A DNA stretch of 59,260 nt, taken from contig CAMTPC010000007.1 in assembly GCA_947074295.1 (NCBI GenBank), positions 1 to 59,260 of the forward strand, in the 5' to 3' direction. Below the pieces are notes generated by a model. The model made no database searches. It was not told the origin of the DNA and worked only from the letters and a program-made list of their open reading frames with translations. Both the position numbers and the translations under genes were made by a program. This stretch comes from an uncultured Bacteroides sp. Its GTDB lineage: Bacteria; Bacteroidota; Bacteroidia; Bacteroidales; Bacteroidaceae. Below, in pieces: positions 8,098 through 16,715 of this stretch (position 1 is its first letter; the number at the start of each line of letters is the position of its first letter).

Positions 8098-9480
8098 ATG
8101 AATAAAAAAAAGATATACATATCTCTAATACTAGCTATTTCACTGATTATCATAGGTTTTTTCATTTTCTCCACAGACTCTGAAACAAAGAACACTTCGA
8201 CTACAGACATTCCTTCAGAAGAAGTAACTGCCATAGAAACTATTGAAGTAGAGGAAGAAAAGAAAGATGATGCCCATGAAACACAACCGAGCAAAGCACC
8301 AGCAAAGCAGAAGGTAAATAAAAATGAAATAATATCTGACATTATCCCTATCGAAGATTATGGTGATTCCACTTCAATAGGACGTGGCATGGTGCCATTT
8401 TATAACGCCCTTGGCAAAAGGGAGGAATTGGGTCGACCTATTCGTATTGCTGTCTTTGGTGATTCTTTTATTGAGGCGGATATATTGACCGGCGATTTCC
8501 GTGAGATGCTACAAAGCGAATTTGGCGGCTGTGGTGTAGGATTTGTATCGATCACCTCAAAAACCAACTCTTATCGCCCAACGATTCACCACAATTTTAA
8601 TGGATGGAACTCGTATGCTTACACGGATAAGGATAAGAAAAACCACGATCGCCAGAAAATCGGTATTTCCGGCTATTACTTTGAGACACAAGGTGGTGCA
8701 TCAGTCAAACTAAGTGGCGTGAATAAATATGCGGCTCAACTTGACACTTGCGAGCGCGTGACTTTTTTCTTGAAGAATCAAACTCCGATAGAACTTGGAG
8801 TAAAAGTAAACAATGGAGAACGTTCAGCTATTCATATCAACCGTTCTAATCACCTGCAGGCAAAAAGCATTGACGGCCGTATCGCTACAGTGGATTTCGA
8901 GGTTCAAAAAGCCGACTCAATGGCTACGTTCTATGGTATCGCAATGGATGGCAAAGATGGCGTCACAGTAGACAACTACTCTATGCGAGGATCTTCAGGA
9001 CTTTTCCTATGCACCGTTCCCATAACTTTTTTGGAAGAATTCAATAATATTCGTCCTTACGACCTGATCATTCTACAATATGGACTGAATGTGCTTTCCA
9101 ACAAAACCACTAACTACCGCGGCTACGAACAGAAGATGATCAGCGCAGTGGAGCGCCTCAAGGCCAGCTTTCCACAAAGCGGCATACTTATCATGAGTAT
9201 TGGCGACCGAGCCTATAAGAATCCACAGACACAGAAGATGGAGTCATCATTGCCTCACATTAATGCTTTGCTCGAGTGTCAACGCAACATCGCTCGTACC
9301 ACTGGCGTGGCATTCTGGAATGTATTCGAAGCAATGGGTGGCGACGGCGGTATGGTGAAGATGGTAAATAGCAAACCGGCTTTAGCAAACAAAGATTATA
9401 CCCATATCAACTTCAATGGAGGACGCTTCATTGCCGGGCAACTCTTTAACGCACTTGTTGATGGTATACCATCCGAATAA
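8098..9480 (+). CDS. SGNH/GDSL-type hydrolase-like protein, membrane anchored (catalytic copy)
   Basis: 460 residues. One N-terminal TM helix (about 7-24) is followed by a long acidic and Lys/Ala-rich linker to about residue 95, then an SGNH-like domain facing the periplasm. Block I is VFGDSF with Ser123, block III is ILQYGLN, and block V keeps D433-x-x-H436 (DYTHIN), so a Ser-His-Asp triad is available. In MBOAT-linked systems such proteins move acetyl groups onto, or off, an envelope polymer. It is the first gene of a four-gene operon ending with MBOAT. The next gene is a same-length paralogue. The polymer is unknown (peptidoglycan, capsule or exopolysaccharide are all possible). Confidence 0.78.
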   Translation: MNKKKIYISLILAISLIIIGFFIFSTDSETKNTSTTDIPSEEVTAIETIEVEEEKKDDAHETQPSKAPAKQKVNKNEIISDIIPIEDYGDSTSIGRGMVPFYNALGKREELGRPIRIAVFGDSFIEADILTGDFREMLQSEFGGCGVGFVSITSKTNSYRPTIHHNFNGWNSYAYTDKDKKNHDRQKIGISGYYFETQGGASVKLSGVNKYAAQLDTCERVTFFLKNQTPIELGVKVNNGERSAIHINRSNHLQAKSIDGRIATVDFEVQKADSMATFYGIAMDGKDGVTVDNYSMRGSSGLFLCTVPITFLEEFNNIRPYDLIILQYGLNVLSNKTTNYRGYEQKMISAVERLKASFPQSGILIMSIGDRAYKNPQTQKMESSLPHINALLECQRNIARTTGVAFWNVFEAMGGDGGMVKMVNSKPALANKDYTHINFNGGRFIAGQLFNALVDGIPSE

Positions 9481-9499
9481 TCACCTATAAAAACCGATC

Positions 9500-10882
9500 A
9501 TGCAAAACTACCTGAAGAGTGTACTAAAATTGATATGGGTTGTCATCGCAATCTTATTACTACTCTCCTTTATCCCTCTTCCATCTTCTATTAAACCCGT
9601 TCGATTATTGAGCGATTTGTTACCACATCATGATGTGGAGCACGACATCGCATTCGGAAGTGACGAAATCACAGATGCATTGAATCAAGAATTGGAAATG
9701 CTGGGGATAGGCGATGATGATTTTGCAGAAGAGACTGACATCTACACTGCAGCCAGCAGCAGCGACAGCAGACTGTGGGAAAGCGATCAGATTATTGATT
9801 ATGGTTACGAGGAGAAGAATAACATGGGCAACCTGTTGGTAAAGCTCGCTCAAAGTGCCTCTTCACACACTCCTGTGCGTATCGCTTATTTTGGAGATTC
9901 CTACTTCACGACCGATGCTTTCTCCGCAACACTACGGGAAAGTCTTCAACAGGAATATGGCGGTAGCGGCATCGGCTATGTATCGGTGACACCTACCAAT
10001 AAAAGAGGCTATCGCCCACCCATCTATCACCTCTGTAAAGGATGGAGGCGCTATGCCGTAAATGTACCCAACAGTATAGACCAGGCTGGAATTAGCGGCT
10101 ATTACTTCAAGCCTGCCGATGGTGCCGAAGTCTTTGCCTATGGCTTGAAGGGTTATGCATCACTCTTAGGGTCAAGTGACCAATTCTCGCTTTATTTTAA
10201 TAACCAAGCTCCTATTCAACTAGGTATAGCACTTAATAACGGCCCTGAAAAGAAATATAATATTCCTGCAGGAAAAGGATTGAATCAACTCAATATCAAT
10301 GCACATGTCGATTCGGTGAGATGGCGTGTTTTGAAAGGAGACAAATCGACTTTCTATGGTATGGCAATGGATGGCAAAAGCGGTGTTTCGCTTGACGACA
10401 TCTCAACCGAAGACAGTAATGGAACCCACCTACGAAATATTCCGAAATGGTGGCTCAAAGATTTCAACAAGATGCGCCCTTACGACCTTGTCATCCTACA
10501 ATACGGCTCGTATCTTCCGCGCAACACCAATCTTGCTAATTACAAACGGAAGATGAATGCCACGATTGCCCAACTGAAAGCGAATATGCCCAATGCTACT
10601 TTCTTGCTGATCAGCGCAGGCAGCCAGGCGCAAACCAACCGATATGGTCAAGTGTCCCCAGTGCCCTACATGGCTAAAATTGTAGAGTGTCAACAAGAAA
10701 TAGCCGAAGAGAATAACATCGCATTTTGGAATCTTTTCCACACTATGGGTGGAGAAGCTGCCATGCAAAACCTCAGCCAAGACAATAAAACGGTGCAACT
10801 GAATGATGGTAGCATGCGACTCAACGTATACGAGAGTATCAATCTAGCCAAACGATTTATCGACGCCCTGAAAGATGAATAA
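9500..10882 (+). CDS. SGNH-hydrolase-like paralogue lacking the DxxH block (possibly non-catalytic)
   Basis: Also 460 residues and colinear with the upstream protein, clearly a tandem duplicate. It has an N-terminal TM helix (about 9-27), an acidic linker, and the shared motifs FGDSY (Ser134), QQEYGGSGIGYVSVTP, SGYYF, YGMAMDGKSGVS, LVILQYGS and NIAFWNLFHTMGGE. Where the first copy has DYTHINFNGG near the C-terminus, this copy reads VQLNDGSMRLN, with no His. The catalytic DxxH is therefore missing while the nucleophile block remains. It could bind substrate, support its paralogue, or use another base. It starts 19 bases after the upstream stop. Confidence 0.75.
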   Translation: MQNYLKSVLKLIWVVIAILLLLSFIPLPSSIKPVRLLSDLLPHHDVEHDIAFGSDEITDALNQELEMLGIGDDDFAEETDIYTAASSSDSRLWESDQIIDYGYEEKNNMGNLLVKLAQSASSHTPVRIAYFGDSYFTTDAFSATLRESLQQEYGGSGIGYVSVTPTNKRGYRPPIYHLCKGWRRYAVNVPNSIDQAGISGYYFKPADGAEVFAYGLKGYASLLGSSDQFSLYFNNQAPIQLGIALNNGPEKKYNIPAGKGLNQLNINAHVDSVRWRVLKGDKSTFYGMAMDGKSGVSLDDISTEDSNGTHLRNIPKWWLKDFNKMRPYDLVILQYGSYLPRNTNLANYKRKMNATIAQLKANMPNATFLLISAGSQAQTNRYGQVSPVPYMAKIVECQQEIAEENNIAFWNLFHTMGGEAAMQNLSQDNKTVQLNDGSMRLNVYESINLAKRFIDALKDE

Positions 10883-11783
10883 CAACTGTGCAAACTTCAA
10901 CAAGACGCAGTATATGAATGCGTATCTGACATTGCTCATCGTGCTTGCGATGGTGATGCCACTCGAAAGCATGGGACAAGTAATGCATAGGCAACCTACT
11001 CTGGAAGGTAATGCCAGCCGCCTATTCTCAGCCAGCAAGAAAGAAGGGATTTCTTCGCTATTAATAAAACCGCCTTTCAGGCTGAGCGAAAATAAACTCT
11101 ACAAGAATGGAATGAATTGCGAACTCTGGAAAAAAATAATAGAGAGCAAGGGGAAAGAGAATTCCGACAGCATCACTATCTTACACATTGGTGATAGCCA
11201 TGTGAAAGGTAACTTCTTCCCAGAAACGACAGGACGCTTACTACAAAACTCATTGGGCGCTATTCGCTATATGTGGTATGGTATCAATGGTGCAACCTTC
11301 TTATCATTTGCCAATAAAGCCGACTTCGACCAGATCGTGTCAATAGCACCTGATTTTATCATCGTTTCCTTTGGTACTAACGAAAGCCATGGACGCAATT
11401 TTAACACACAGGTACTCTATAAACAAATCGACCTGCTAATGGAGCAACTTCGCCTTCGCCTGCCAGACACGCAAGTGCTTTTAACAACTCCTCCAGGCTC
11501 GTATCTTAGCGCTTATAAAAAACAACAAGGCAGGAGCTATACCCCCAATCCCAATACCGAAAAGGTGGCAATGACAATACGCAAATATGCAGTAAGCCAC
11601 AACATTATGCTTTGGGACTTATTCGAAGTAGCAGGAGGCAGCACTGCCGCTTGCCAGAACTGGAAAGATTCGGGCTTATTATATAAAGATCATATACACT
11701 ACTCAGCAGAGGGTTATGCTCTGCAAGGACAACTACTATACGAAGCATTTATAAAAGCTTACTATGACTACACTTATGAATGA
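10875..11783 (+). CDS. Secreted SGNH/GDSL hydrolase family protein
   Basis: 302 residues. A hydrophobic leader begins at an internal Met (ATG at 10914, residue 14), so the true start may be 10914; the listed start overlaps the upstream gene by eight bases. SGNH hallmarks are complete: block I HIGDSH with Ser108, block III FGTNES, and block V with Asp272 and His275 (KDHIHYS). It probably acts in the periplasm as the acetyl-transferring or esterase partner of the MBOAT protein encoded next, whose start overlaps this gene by 20 bases. It is only distantly similar to the two 460-residue proteins upstream. Confidence 0.8.
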   Translation: MNNNCANFNKTQYMNAYLTLLIVLAMVMPLESMGQVMHRQPTLEGNASRLFSASKKEGISSLLIKPPFRLSENKLYKNGMNCELWKKIIESKGKENSDSITILHIGDSHVKGNFFPETTGRLLQNSLGAIRYMWYGINGATFLSFANKADFDQIVSIAPDFIIVSFGTNESHGRNFNTQVLYKQIDLLMEQLRLRLPDTQVLLTTPPGSYLSAYKKQQGRSYTPNPNTEKVAMTIRKYAVSHNIMLWDLFEVAGGSTAACQNWKDSGLLYKDHIHYSAEGYALQGQLLYEAFIKAYYDYTYE

Positions 11784-13257
11784 TATTGATTTAGGTCAAC
11801 TGCGCGAACTATTGACATACAACCCAGAATCTCCAATCTTGTTCAGCACAGGGTTGTTCTTGTGGTTGTTTGCCATCTTCATGGTGGTATATGCAGCCCT
11901 ACAAAACAAATACACAGCTCGTGTCATTTTTGTGACACTATTCTCTTACTACTTTTATTATAAGAGTAGTGGTACTTACTTCTTTCTATTGGCCATAGTT
12001 ACTTGCGCAGATTTCTTTTTAGCGCGCTATATGAGCAAAGAGAATGTGGTGTGGAAACGAAAGGCGCTTTTGGCTACCAGCGTTTCGCTAAACCTAGGTT
12101 TATTGTGTTACTTTAAATACACCAATTTTTTTAGTGGTGCCTTTGCTGCCTTAATGAGTTATGAGTTCACGTCGTGGGAAATTTTCTTGCCCGTCGGCAT
12201 ATCTTTCTTTACGTTCCAGTCGATGAGTTATACTATTGATGTTTATCGACATCAGCTCAATCCCTTGAAGAGTCTGCTTGACTATGCATTCTATGTATCC
12301 TTTTTTCCGCAGTTGGTTGCCGGACCCATCGTTCGTGCACGCGACTTCATTCCACAGATGCATCAGCCGCTAGTGGTTACTAAGGAGATGTATGGTAAAG
12401 GACTATTCCTGATTATCGCTGGTTTATTTAAGAAATGCATCATATCCGATTATATCAGTGTGAACTTCGTGGATCGTATCTTTGATAATCCTACTCTCTA
12501 TTCGGGTGCTGAAAATCTGTTGGGTATATATGGATATGCCATGCAGATCTATTGTGATTTCTCGGGCTATAGCGATATGGCTATCGGAATTGCGCTATTA
12601 CTGGGCTTTCGCTTTAACATGAACTTCAATTCGCCCTATAAATCAGCCTCTATCACAGAATTCTGGCGGCGCTGGCACATCTCACTCTCCAACTGGCTAC
12701 GCGATTATCTTTATATATCGCTCGGTGGGAATCGGCATGGAAAGATCCGCCAATACATCAATCTCATTATAACCATGTTTTTGGGTGGTTTATGGCATGG
12801 TGCATCATCCAATTTTATTGTATGGGGTTTGTTGCACGGCACGGGACTAGCAGCGCACAAGGCTTGGATGACATATACAGGCAAGCCCAAAGGTTATCAG
12901 CCTGAGGGATGGCGCAGAATAGCTGGCATATTCGTCACTTTCAACTTCGTATGCTTGTGTTGGGTTTTCTTCCGCACCCCTGATTTTGGTCAAGGCGTGG
13001 CTATGATCGGTCAAGTGTTTAGCGATTTCAGACCTGGCGTACTACCAGAACTCCTTGCTGGTTATAAAACTGTTTTCATGCTTATTGGCGTAGGTTATCT
13101 TCTCCATTGGATACCTGACAAATGGGAAGAACGGACAACCAATAGGGTTATTGAACTTTCATTTACATGGAAAGCAGTGATACTGATTGTCATCATCTTC
13201 CTTGTGGTACAAATGAAAAGTGCAGAAGTACAACCATTCATTTATTTCCAATTTTAA
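11764..13257 (+). CDS. MBOAT-family O-acyltransferase (AlgI/PatA-like)
   Basis: Polytopic membrane protein of 497 residues that moves acyl groups, normally acetyl, from the cytoplasmic side across the inner membrane for O-acylation of an envelope polymer. MBOAT signatures are FFPQLVAGPIVRARDF (about 180-195), SPYKSASITEFWRRWHISL (H305), the NRHG loop, and the invariant His345 in FLGGLWHGA. It closes the four-gene operon with three SGNH proteins, the layout seen in alginate and peptidoglycan O-acetylation systems. Start at 11764 overlaps the upstream stop; ATG at 11776 is an alternative. No alginate synthesis genes are near, so the target polymer is open. Confidence 0.92.
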   Translation: MTTLMNDIDLGQLRELLTYNPESPILFSTGLFLWLFAIFMVVYAALQNKYTARVIFVTLFSYYFYYKSSGTYFFLLAIVTCADFFLARYMSKENVVWKRKALLATSVSLNLGLLCYFKYTNFFSGAFAALMSYEFTSWEIFLPVGISFFTFQSMSYTIDVYRHQLNPLKSLLDYAFYVSFFPQLVAGPIVRARDFIPQMHQPLVVTKEMYGKGLFLIIAGLFKKCIISDYISVNFVDRIFDNPTLYSGAENLLGIYGYAMQIYCDFSGYSDMAIGIALLLGFRFNMNFNSPYKSASITEFWRRWHISLSNWLRDYLYISLGGNRHGKIRQYINLIITMFLGGLWHGASSNFIVWGLLHGTGLAAHKAWMTYTGKPKGYQPEGWRRIAGIFVTFNFVCLCWVFFRTPDFGQGVAMIGQVFSDFRPGVLPELLAGYKTVFMLIGVGYLLHWIPDKWEERTTNRVIELSFTWKAVILIVIIFLVVQMKSAEVQPFIYFQF

Positions 13258-13763
13258 GAAGACTGAATACAAAAAGAACTTAATATTTTATCGTTGAGGC
13301 ATGTTCTTTCAATAATATTTTAGAATCGAAAACAACACTTTCTTTTAATAAGGTTGAGCCACATTTACAAAAAAACTAGTTTTTACTGATAAACTGTCAG
13401 CACACAAACCCAATTAGTATAAAAACATTAATTATAATAGAGCTATCTAAATTTTGCAGTAACATTGCAATTGACTTTCAACATTTTATATATTTTTGCA
13501 GTACACATAATATAAATAGATAAACGTTTAACATATTGAACAGATAATTTATAACAAATTGAAAGAGCCCAACCCAAACTCGATAACAATTAATCAGCTA
13601 TAGGATTAGACCATAATCATCCTTAAGCAAATTAAATGAGAGAATAAAACTGATTTAACTAGTAATTTTTACAAACACAACTATATTCCATTGCGAATAA
13701 CGAGAAGTTTTAAACACTATCTCCACTCAAAAATTAGCAATTATTATTTTTTTAGTACTTATA
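13258..13763. other. Long leader / intergenic region before the SusC operon
   Basis: 506 bases without a gene, very A/T rich. The first 60 bases contain a weak AAAGAAC (13273-13279) / GTTCTTT (13303-13309) inverted repeat that could end the MBOAT transcript. The candidate SusC promoter lies at 13471-13498, leaving an untranslated leader of about 260 bases. I saw no open frame of note and no recognised riboswitch in it. Confidence 0.5.
13471..13498 (+). promoter_or_regulatory. Candidate promoter of the SusC/SusD operon
   Basis: TATTTTTG (13491-13498) is an exact TAnnTTTG -7 element. The upstream partner (TTGAC from 13471) is only a partial match and slightly close. This implies a 5' leader of roughly 260 bases. 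Confidence 0.45.
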
Positions 13764-16697
13764 ATGAGAAAGCAAATCTATCTGTTTTTCTTGTTTGTAT
13801 TGCTGGGAACCCATCTTGGATTCGCTCAGAGCTTCACTATAAAAGGAAATGTAATTTCTGGTGAAGACAAAGAACCATTGATCGGGGTATCAGTAGCACA
13901 AGCAGGAAGTGCGCTAGGTGTAATTACGGACTATGATGGTAATTACACAATCAGCATTGATGGCAATGAGGCCATCTTAGTATTTTCGTACATTGGTACA
14001 AAGTCACAAGAACACAGAGTGACAGCACAAACCGGTACATTGAATGTAGTATTACAACCTGACTCTGAAATGATTGACGAGGTAGTAGTTGTAGCATACG
14101 GTGTAAGAAAGAAGGGCACAATCGCAGGATCTGTAGCAACAGTAAAAGCTGACAAAATGGCTGATGTGCCTGCTGCAAGTTTCGACCAAGCGTTGCAAGG
14201 TCAGACACCGGGTCTTACGGTTCTTTCGGAATCGGGTGAGCCTAGCAAGGCTGCTACTTTCCAGATCCGTGGTACAAACTCTATCAACTCGGGAACAGCT
14301 CCTTTGTTCATCCTTGACGGTGTTTCGATCAGCAGTGCTGACTTTAACACAATCAATCCAGGTGATATCGAGTCTATATCGGTATTGAAGGATGCATCGT
14401 CTACGTCTATCTATGGTGCTCGTGCTGCTAATGGTGTAGTTGTAATCACAACTAAACGTGGTCAAATGGCAGAGAAGGCTAAAGCTACTTTCCGTACGCA
14501 AATCGGTTTCTCTCAATTGGCTCATGGCAACTGGAACTTGATGAACACGGCTGAACGTATCCAGTATGAAAAGGAAGTTGGCTTGACCGCAGGTCAGGAC
14601 TATGCTACACTGGCTCTTACGGACATTAACTGGTTGGATCAGGTTTTCAAGAAAAGTGCACCTCTGCAAAACTACGACTTGTCGGTGAGCGGTGCTACCG
14701 AGCGTGTAAACTACTATGTTTCGGGTAATTTCTACGACCAAGAGGGTATTGCTCAGGGTTCGGAATTTAGACGTTACAACTTCCGTACAAATCTTGAGTT
14801 CCGTGCTAACAACTGGCTGAAGATGGGTACCAACACGATGTTGACTTACGAGGAAATCCAGCAAGCTGACGAGGGTTCATACGCACTCTATACACCGATC
14901 TCTGCATCGCGTTTCATGCTTCCTTACTGGAATCCTTACAACGCGGATGGCTCATTGGCATCTGTAAACGATGGCACATGGCAAGGTATCGGTTTGAACC
15001 CAATCGAGTGGATGAACAACAATCCTTATAAGAATAAGAAATACAAAGCGATAGCTACCGCATTCGCAGAGATCCAGCCAATCAAGAACTTGCGCATTCG
15101 TTCGCAATTGGGCGTGGATTATTCGCACGTGACTGCATTTACCCAGTCATTCCCTAGCTATGCACCTAACAATGGTTCGGGTTATGCCGGTCGTAGTTCT
15201 AATGACGGTGTAACATTGACTGCTACGAACACGATCAACTACATGTTTGACATAGACCGTAAGCATTCTTTCACTTTCCTCTTAGGACAAGAAGGTATCA
15301 ATTACCACTCGGAAGGCTTCTCGGTTAGCACAGCTGGCCAGAACAATGATTTCTTGACAGATATATCTTCGGGTACACGCGCTACTGGCTGGAGCAATGC
15401 TTCGACTAGCTACGGTTATCTATCGTTCTTCGGTCGTGGTGAGTACAACTTCGAAGATCGTTACTATGCAGACTTCTCTGTTCGTACTGACGGTTCATCA
15501 CGCTTCGGTAAGAATGGCCGTTGGGCATCATTCTGGTCAGTAGGTTTGATGTGGAACTTATGGAGAGAATCTTTCATGAAGAGCACCAGCAGCTGGCTGA
15601 CCAATGCTCAAGTCACATTCAGTGCAGGTACTTCGGGTAACTCATCAATTCCAAACTATGAGCATTTAGAACTCGTTGCCGGTGGTTTGATTTATGACGG
15701 CATGGCAGGTATCGGTCCTATCCAGCCAGGAAACACCAACCTGGGTTGGGAAAAACTGATGACTTACAATGTGGGTCTACGCTTAGGCTTCTTTGACAGA
15801 ATCAATGTGATTGCCGAAGCCTACCACAAACGCACGACTAACATGTTGATGATGGTCCCAGTATCGTATGCTGAAAGCGGATATGGATACCGTTGGGACA
15901 ACGTTGGTGCGATGGTAAATAAGGGTGCGGAACTGACAGTAGACGTTAACGCTATTCGTACGCGCGATTTCTGGTGGAATGTAAATGTGAACGCATCTTA
16001 CAACCACAATGCTATCACTGAACTCTACAACGGTTTGGACGAATACGAAATGTCAGGTACAAACACGAAACTAGTAGTTGGTCATTCAGTAGGAGAATTC
16101 TACATGAATCGATACGCAGGTGTGAATCCAGCCAATGGTGATCCATTATGGTATGACAAAGAAGGTAATGTAACAACAGACTTTAATGAAGCCGACAAAG
16201 TGATGATTGGCAAAAACTACATTGCTCCATGGCAAGGTGGTTTCGGCACTACACTTAATTGGAAAGGTCTTCAGCTGTCAGCTCAGTTTAGCTGGGTCGC
16301 AGATAGATGGATGATCAACAACGACCGCTTCTTTGAAGAAAGTAATGGTTTGTACACATCATACAACCAGTCTAAGCGTCTTCTTTACGATCGCTGGAAA
16401 CAACCTGGAGATATAACTGATATTCCACGTCATGGTGTGACACCACAATTTGACACACATTTGCTAGAAGATGCTTCATTCCTTCGTTTGAAGAATGTTA
16501 CATTGAGCTATGCGTTCGACCAATCGTTGCTACAAAAGTCGAAATTCTTCACAGCTGCTCGTGTGTATGTTCAAGGACAGAACTTGTTGACATGGACTAA
16601 GTTCTCTGGTTTGGATCCTGAAAATACATCAAACATTTATAAAGCACAATATCCGGCTTCTCGTCAGTTCACATTTGGACTTGAAGTATCATTCTAA
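13764..16697 (+). CDS. SusC/RagA-family TonB-linked outer membrane transporter
   Basis: 977-residue outer-membrane importer. It has a signal peptide (about 1-21, ending GFAQS), a carboxypeptidase-D-like regulatory domain (about 25-100: IKGNVISGEDKEPLIGVSV), a TonB-box-like stretch DEVVVVAYGV, a plug domain (about 120-235, with QIRGTNSINSGTAPLFILDG and SVLKDASSTSIYGARAANG, the SusC/RagA signature), and a beta-barrel ending in an aromatic residue (LEVSF). It forms the barrel for the SusD lid encoded 18 bases downstream. Codon choice (GGT, CGT, GCT) looks like that of a highly expressed gene. The context of a protease rather than glycosidases suggests a peptide substrate, which is inference. Confidence 0.97.
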   Translation: MRKQIYLFFLFVLLGTHLGFAQSFTIKGNVISGEDKEPLIGVSVAQAGSALGVITDYDGNYTISIDGNEAILVFSYIGTKSQEHRVTAQTGTLNVVLQPDSEMIDEVVVVAYGVRKKGTIAGSVATVKADKMADVPAASFDQALQGQTPGLTVLSESGEPSKAATFQIRGTNSINSGTAPLFILDGVSISSADFNTINPGDIESISVLKDASSTSIYGARAANGVVVITTKRGQMAEKAKATFRTQIGFSQLAHGNWNLMNTAERIQYEKEVGLTAGQDYATLALTDINWLDQVFKKSAPLQNYDLSVSGATERVNYYVSGNFYDQEGIAQGSEFRRYNFRTNLEFRANNWLKMGTNTMLTYEEIQQADEGSYALYTPISASRFMLPYWNPYNADGSLASVNDGTWQGIGLNPIEWMNNNPYKNKKYKAIATAFAEIQPIKNLRIRSQLGVDYSHVTAFTQSFPSYAPNNGSGYAGRSSNDGVTLTATNTINYMFDIDRKHSFTFLLGQEGINYHSEGFSVSTAGQNNDFLTDISSGTRATGWSNASTSYGYLSFFGRGEYNFEDRYYADFSVRTDGSSRFGKNGRWASFWSVGLMWNLWRESFMKSTSSWLTNAQVTFSAGTSGNSSIPNYEHLELVAGGLIYDGMAGIGPIQPGNTNLGWEKLMTYNVGLRLGFFDRINVIAEAYHKRTTNMLMMVPVSYAESGYGYRWDNVGAMVNKGAELTVDVNAIRTRDFWWNVNVNASYNHNAITELYNGLDEYEMSGTNTKLVVGHSVGEFYMNRYAGVNPANGDPLWYDKEGNVTTDFNEADKVMIGKNYIAPWQGGFGTTLNWKGLQLSAQFSWVADRWMINNDRFFEESNGLYTSYNQSKRLLYDRWKQPGDITDIPRHGVTPQFDTHLLEDASFLRLKNVTLSYAFDQSLLQKSKFFTAARVYVQGQNLLTWTKFSGLDPENTSNIYKAQYPASRQFTFGLEVSF

Positions 16698-16715
16698 TAA
16701 AAGACACAAACCACA

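Noticed and set aside
14052..14864. Long open frame (270 codons) on the minus strand inside the SusC gene
   Set aside because: It lies fully antisense to a clear SusC coding region, has no family-like motif, and is rich in Cys, Arg and Ser as expected for the opposite strand of a codon-biased gene.
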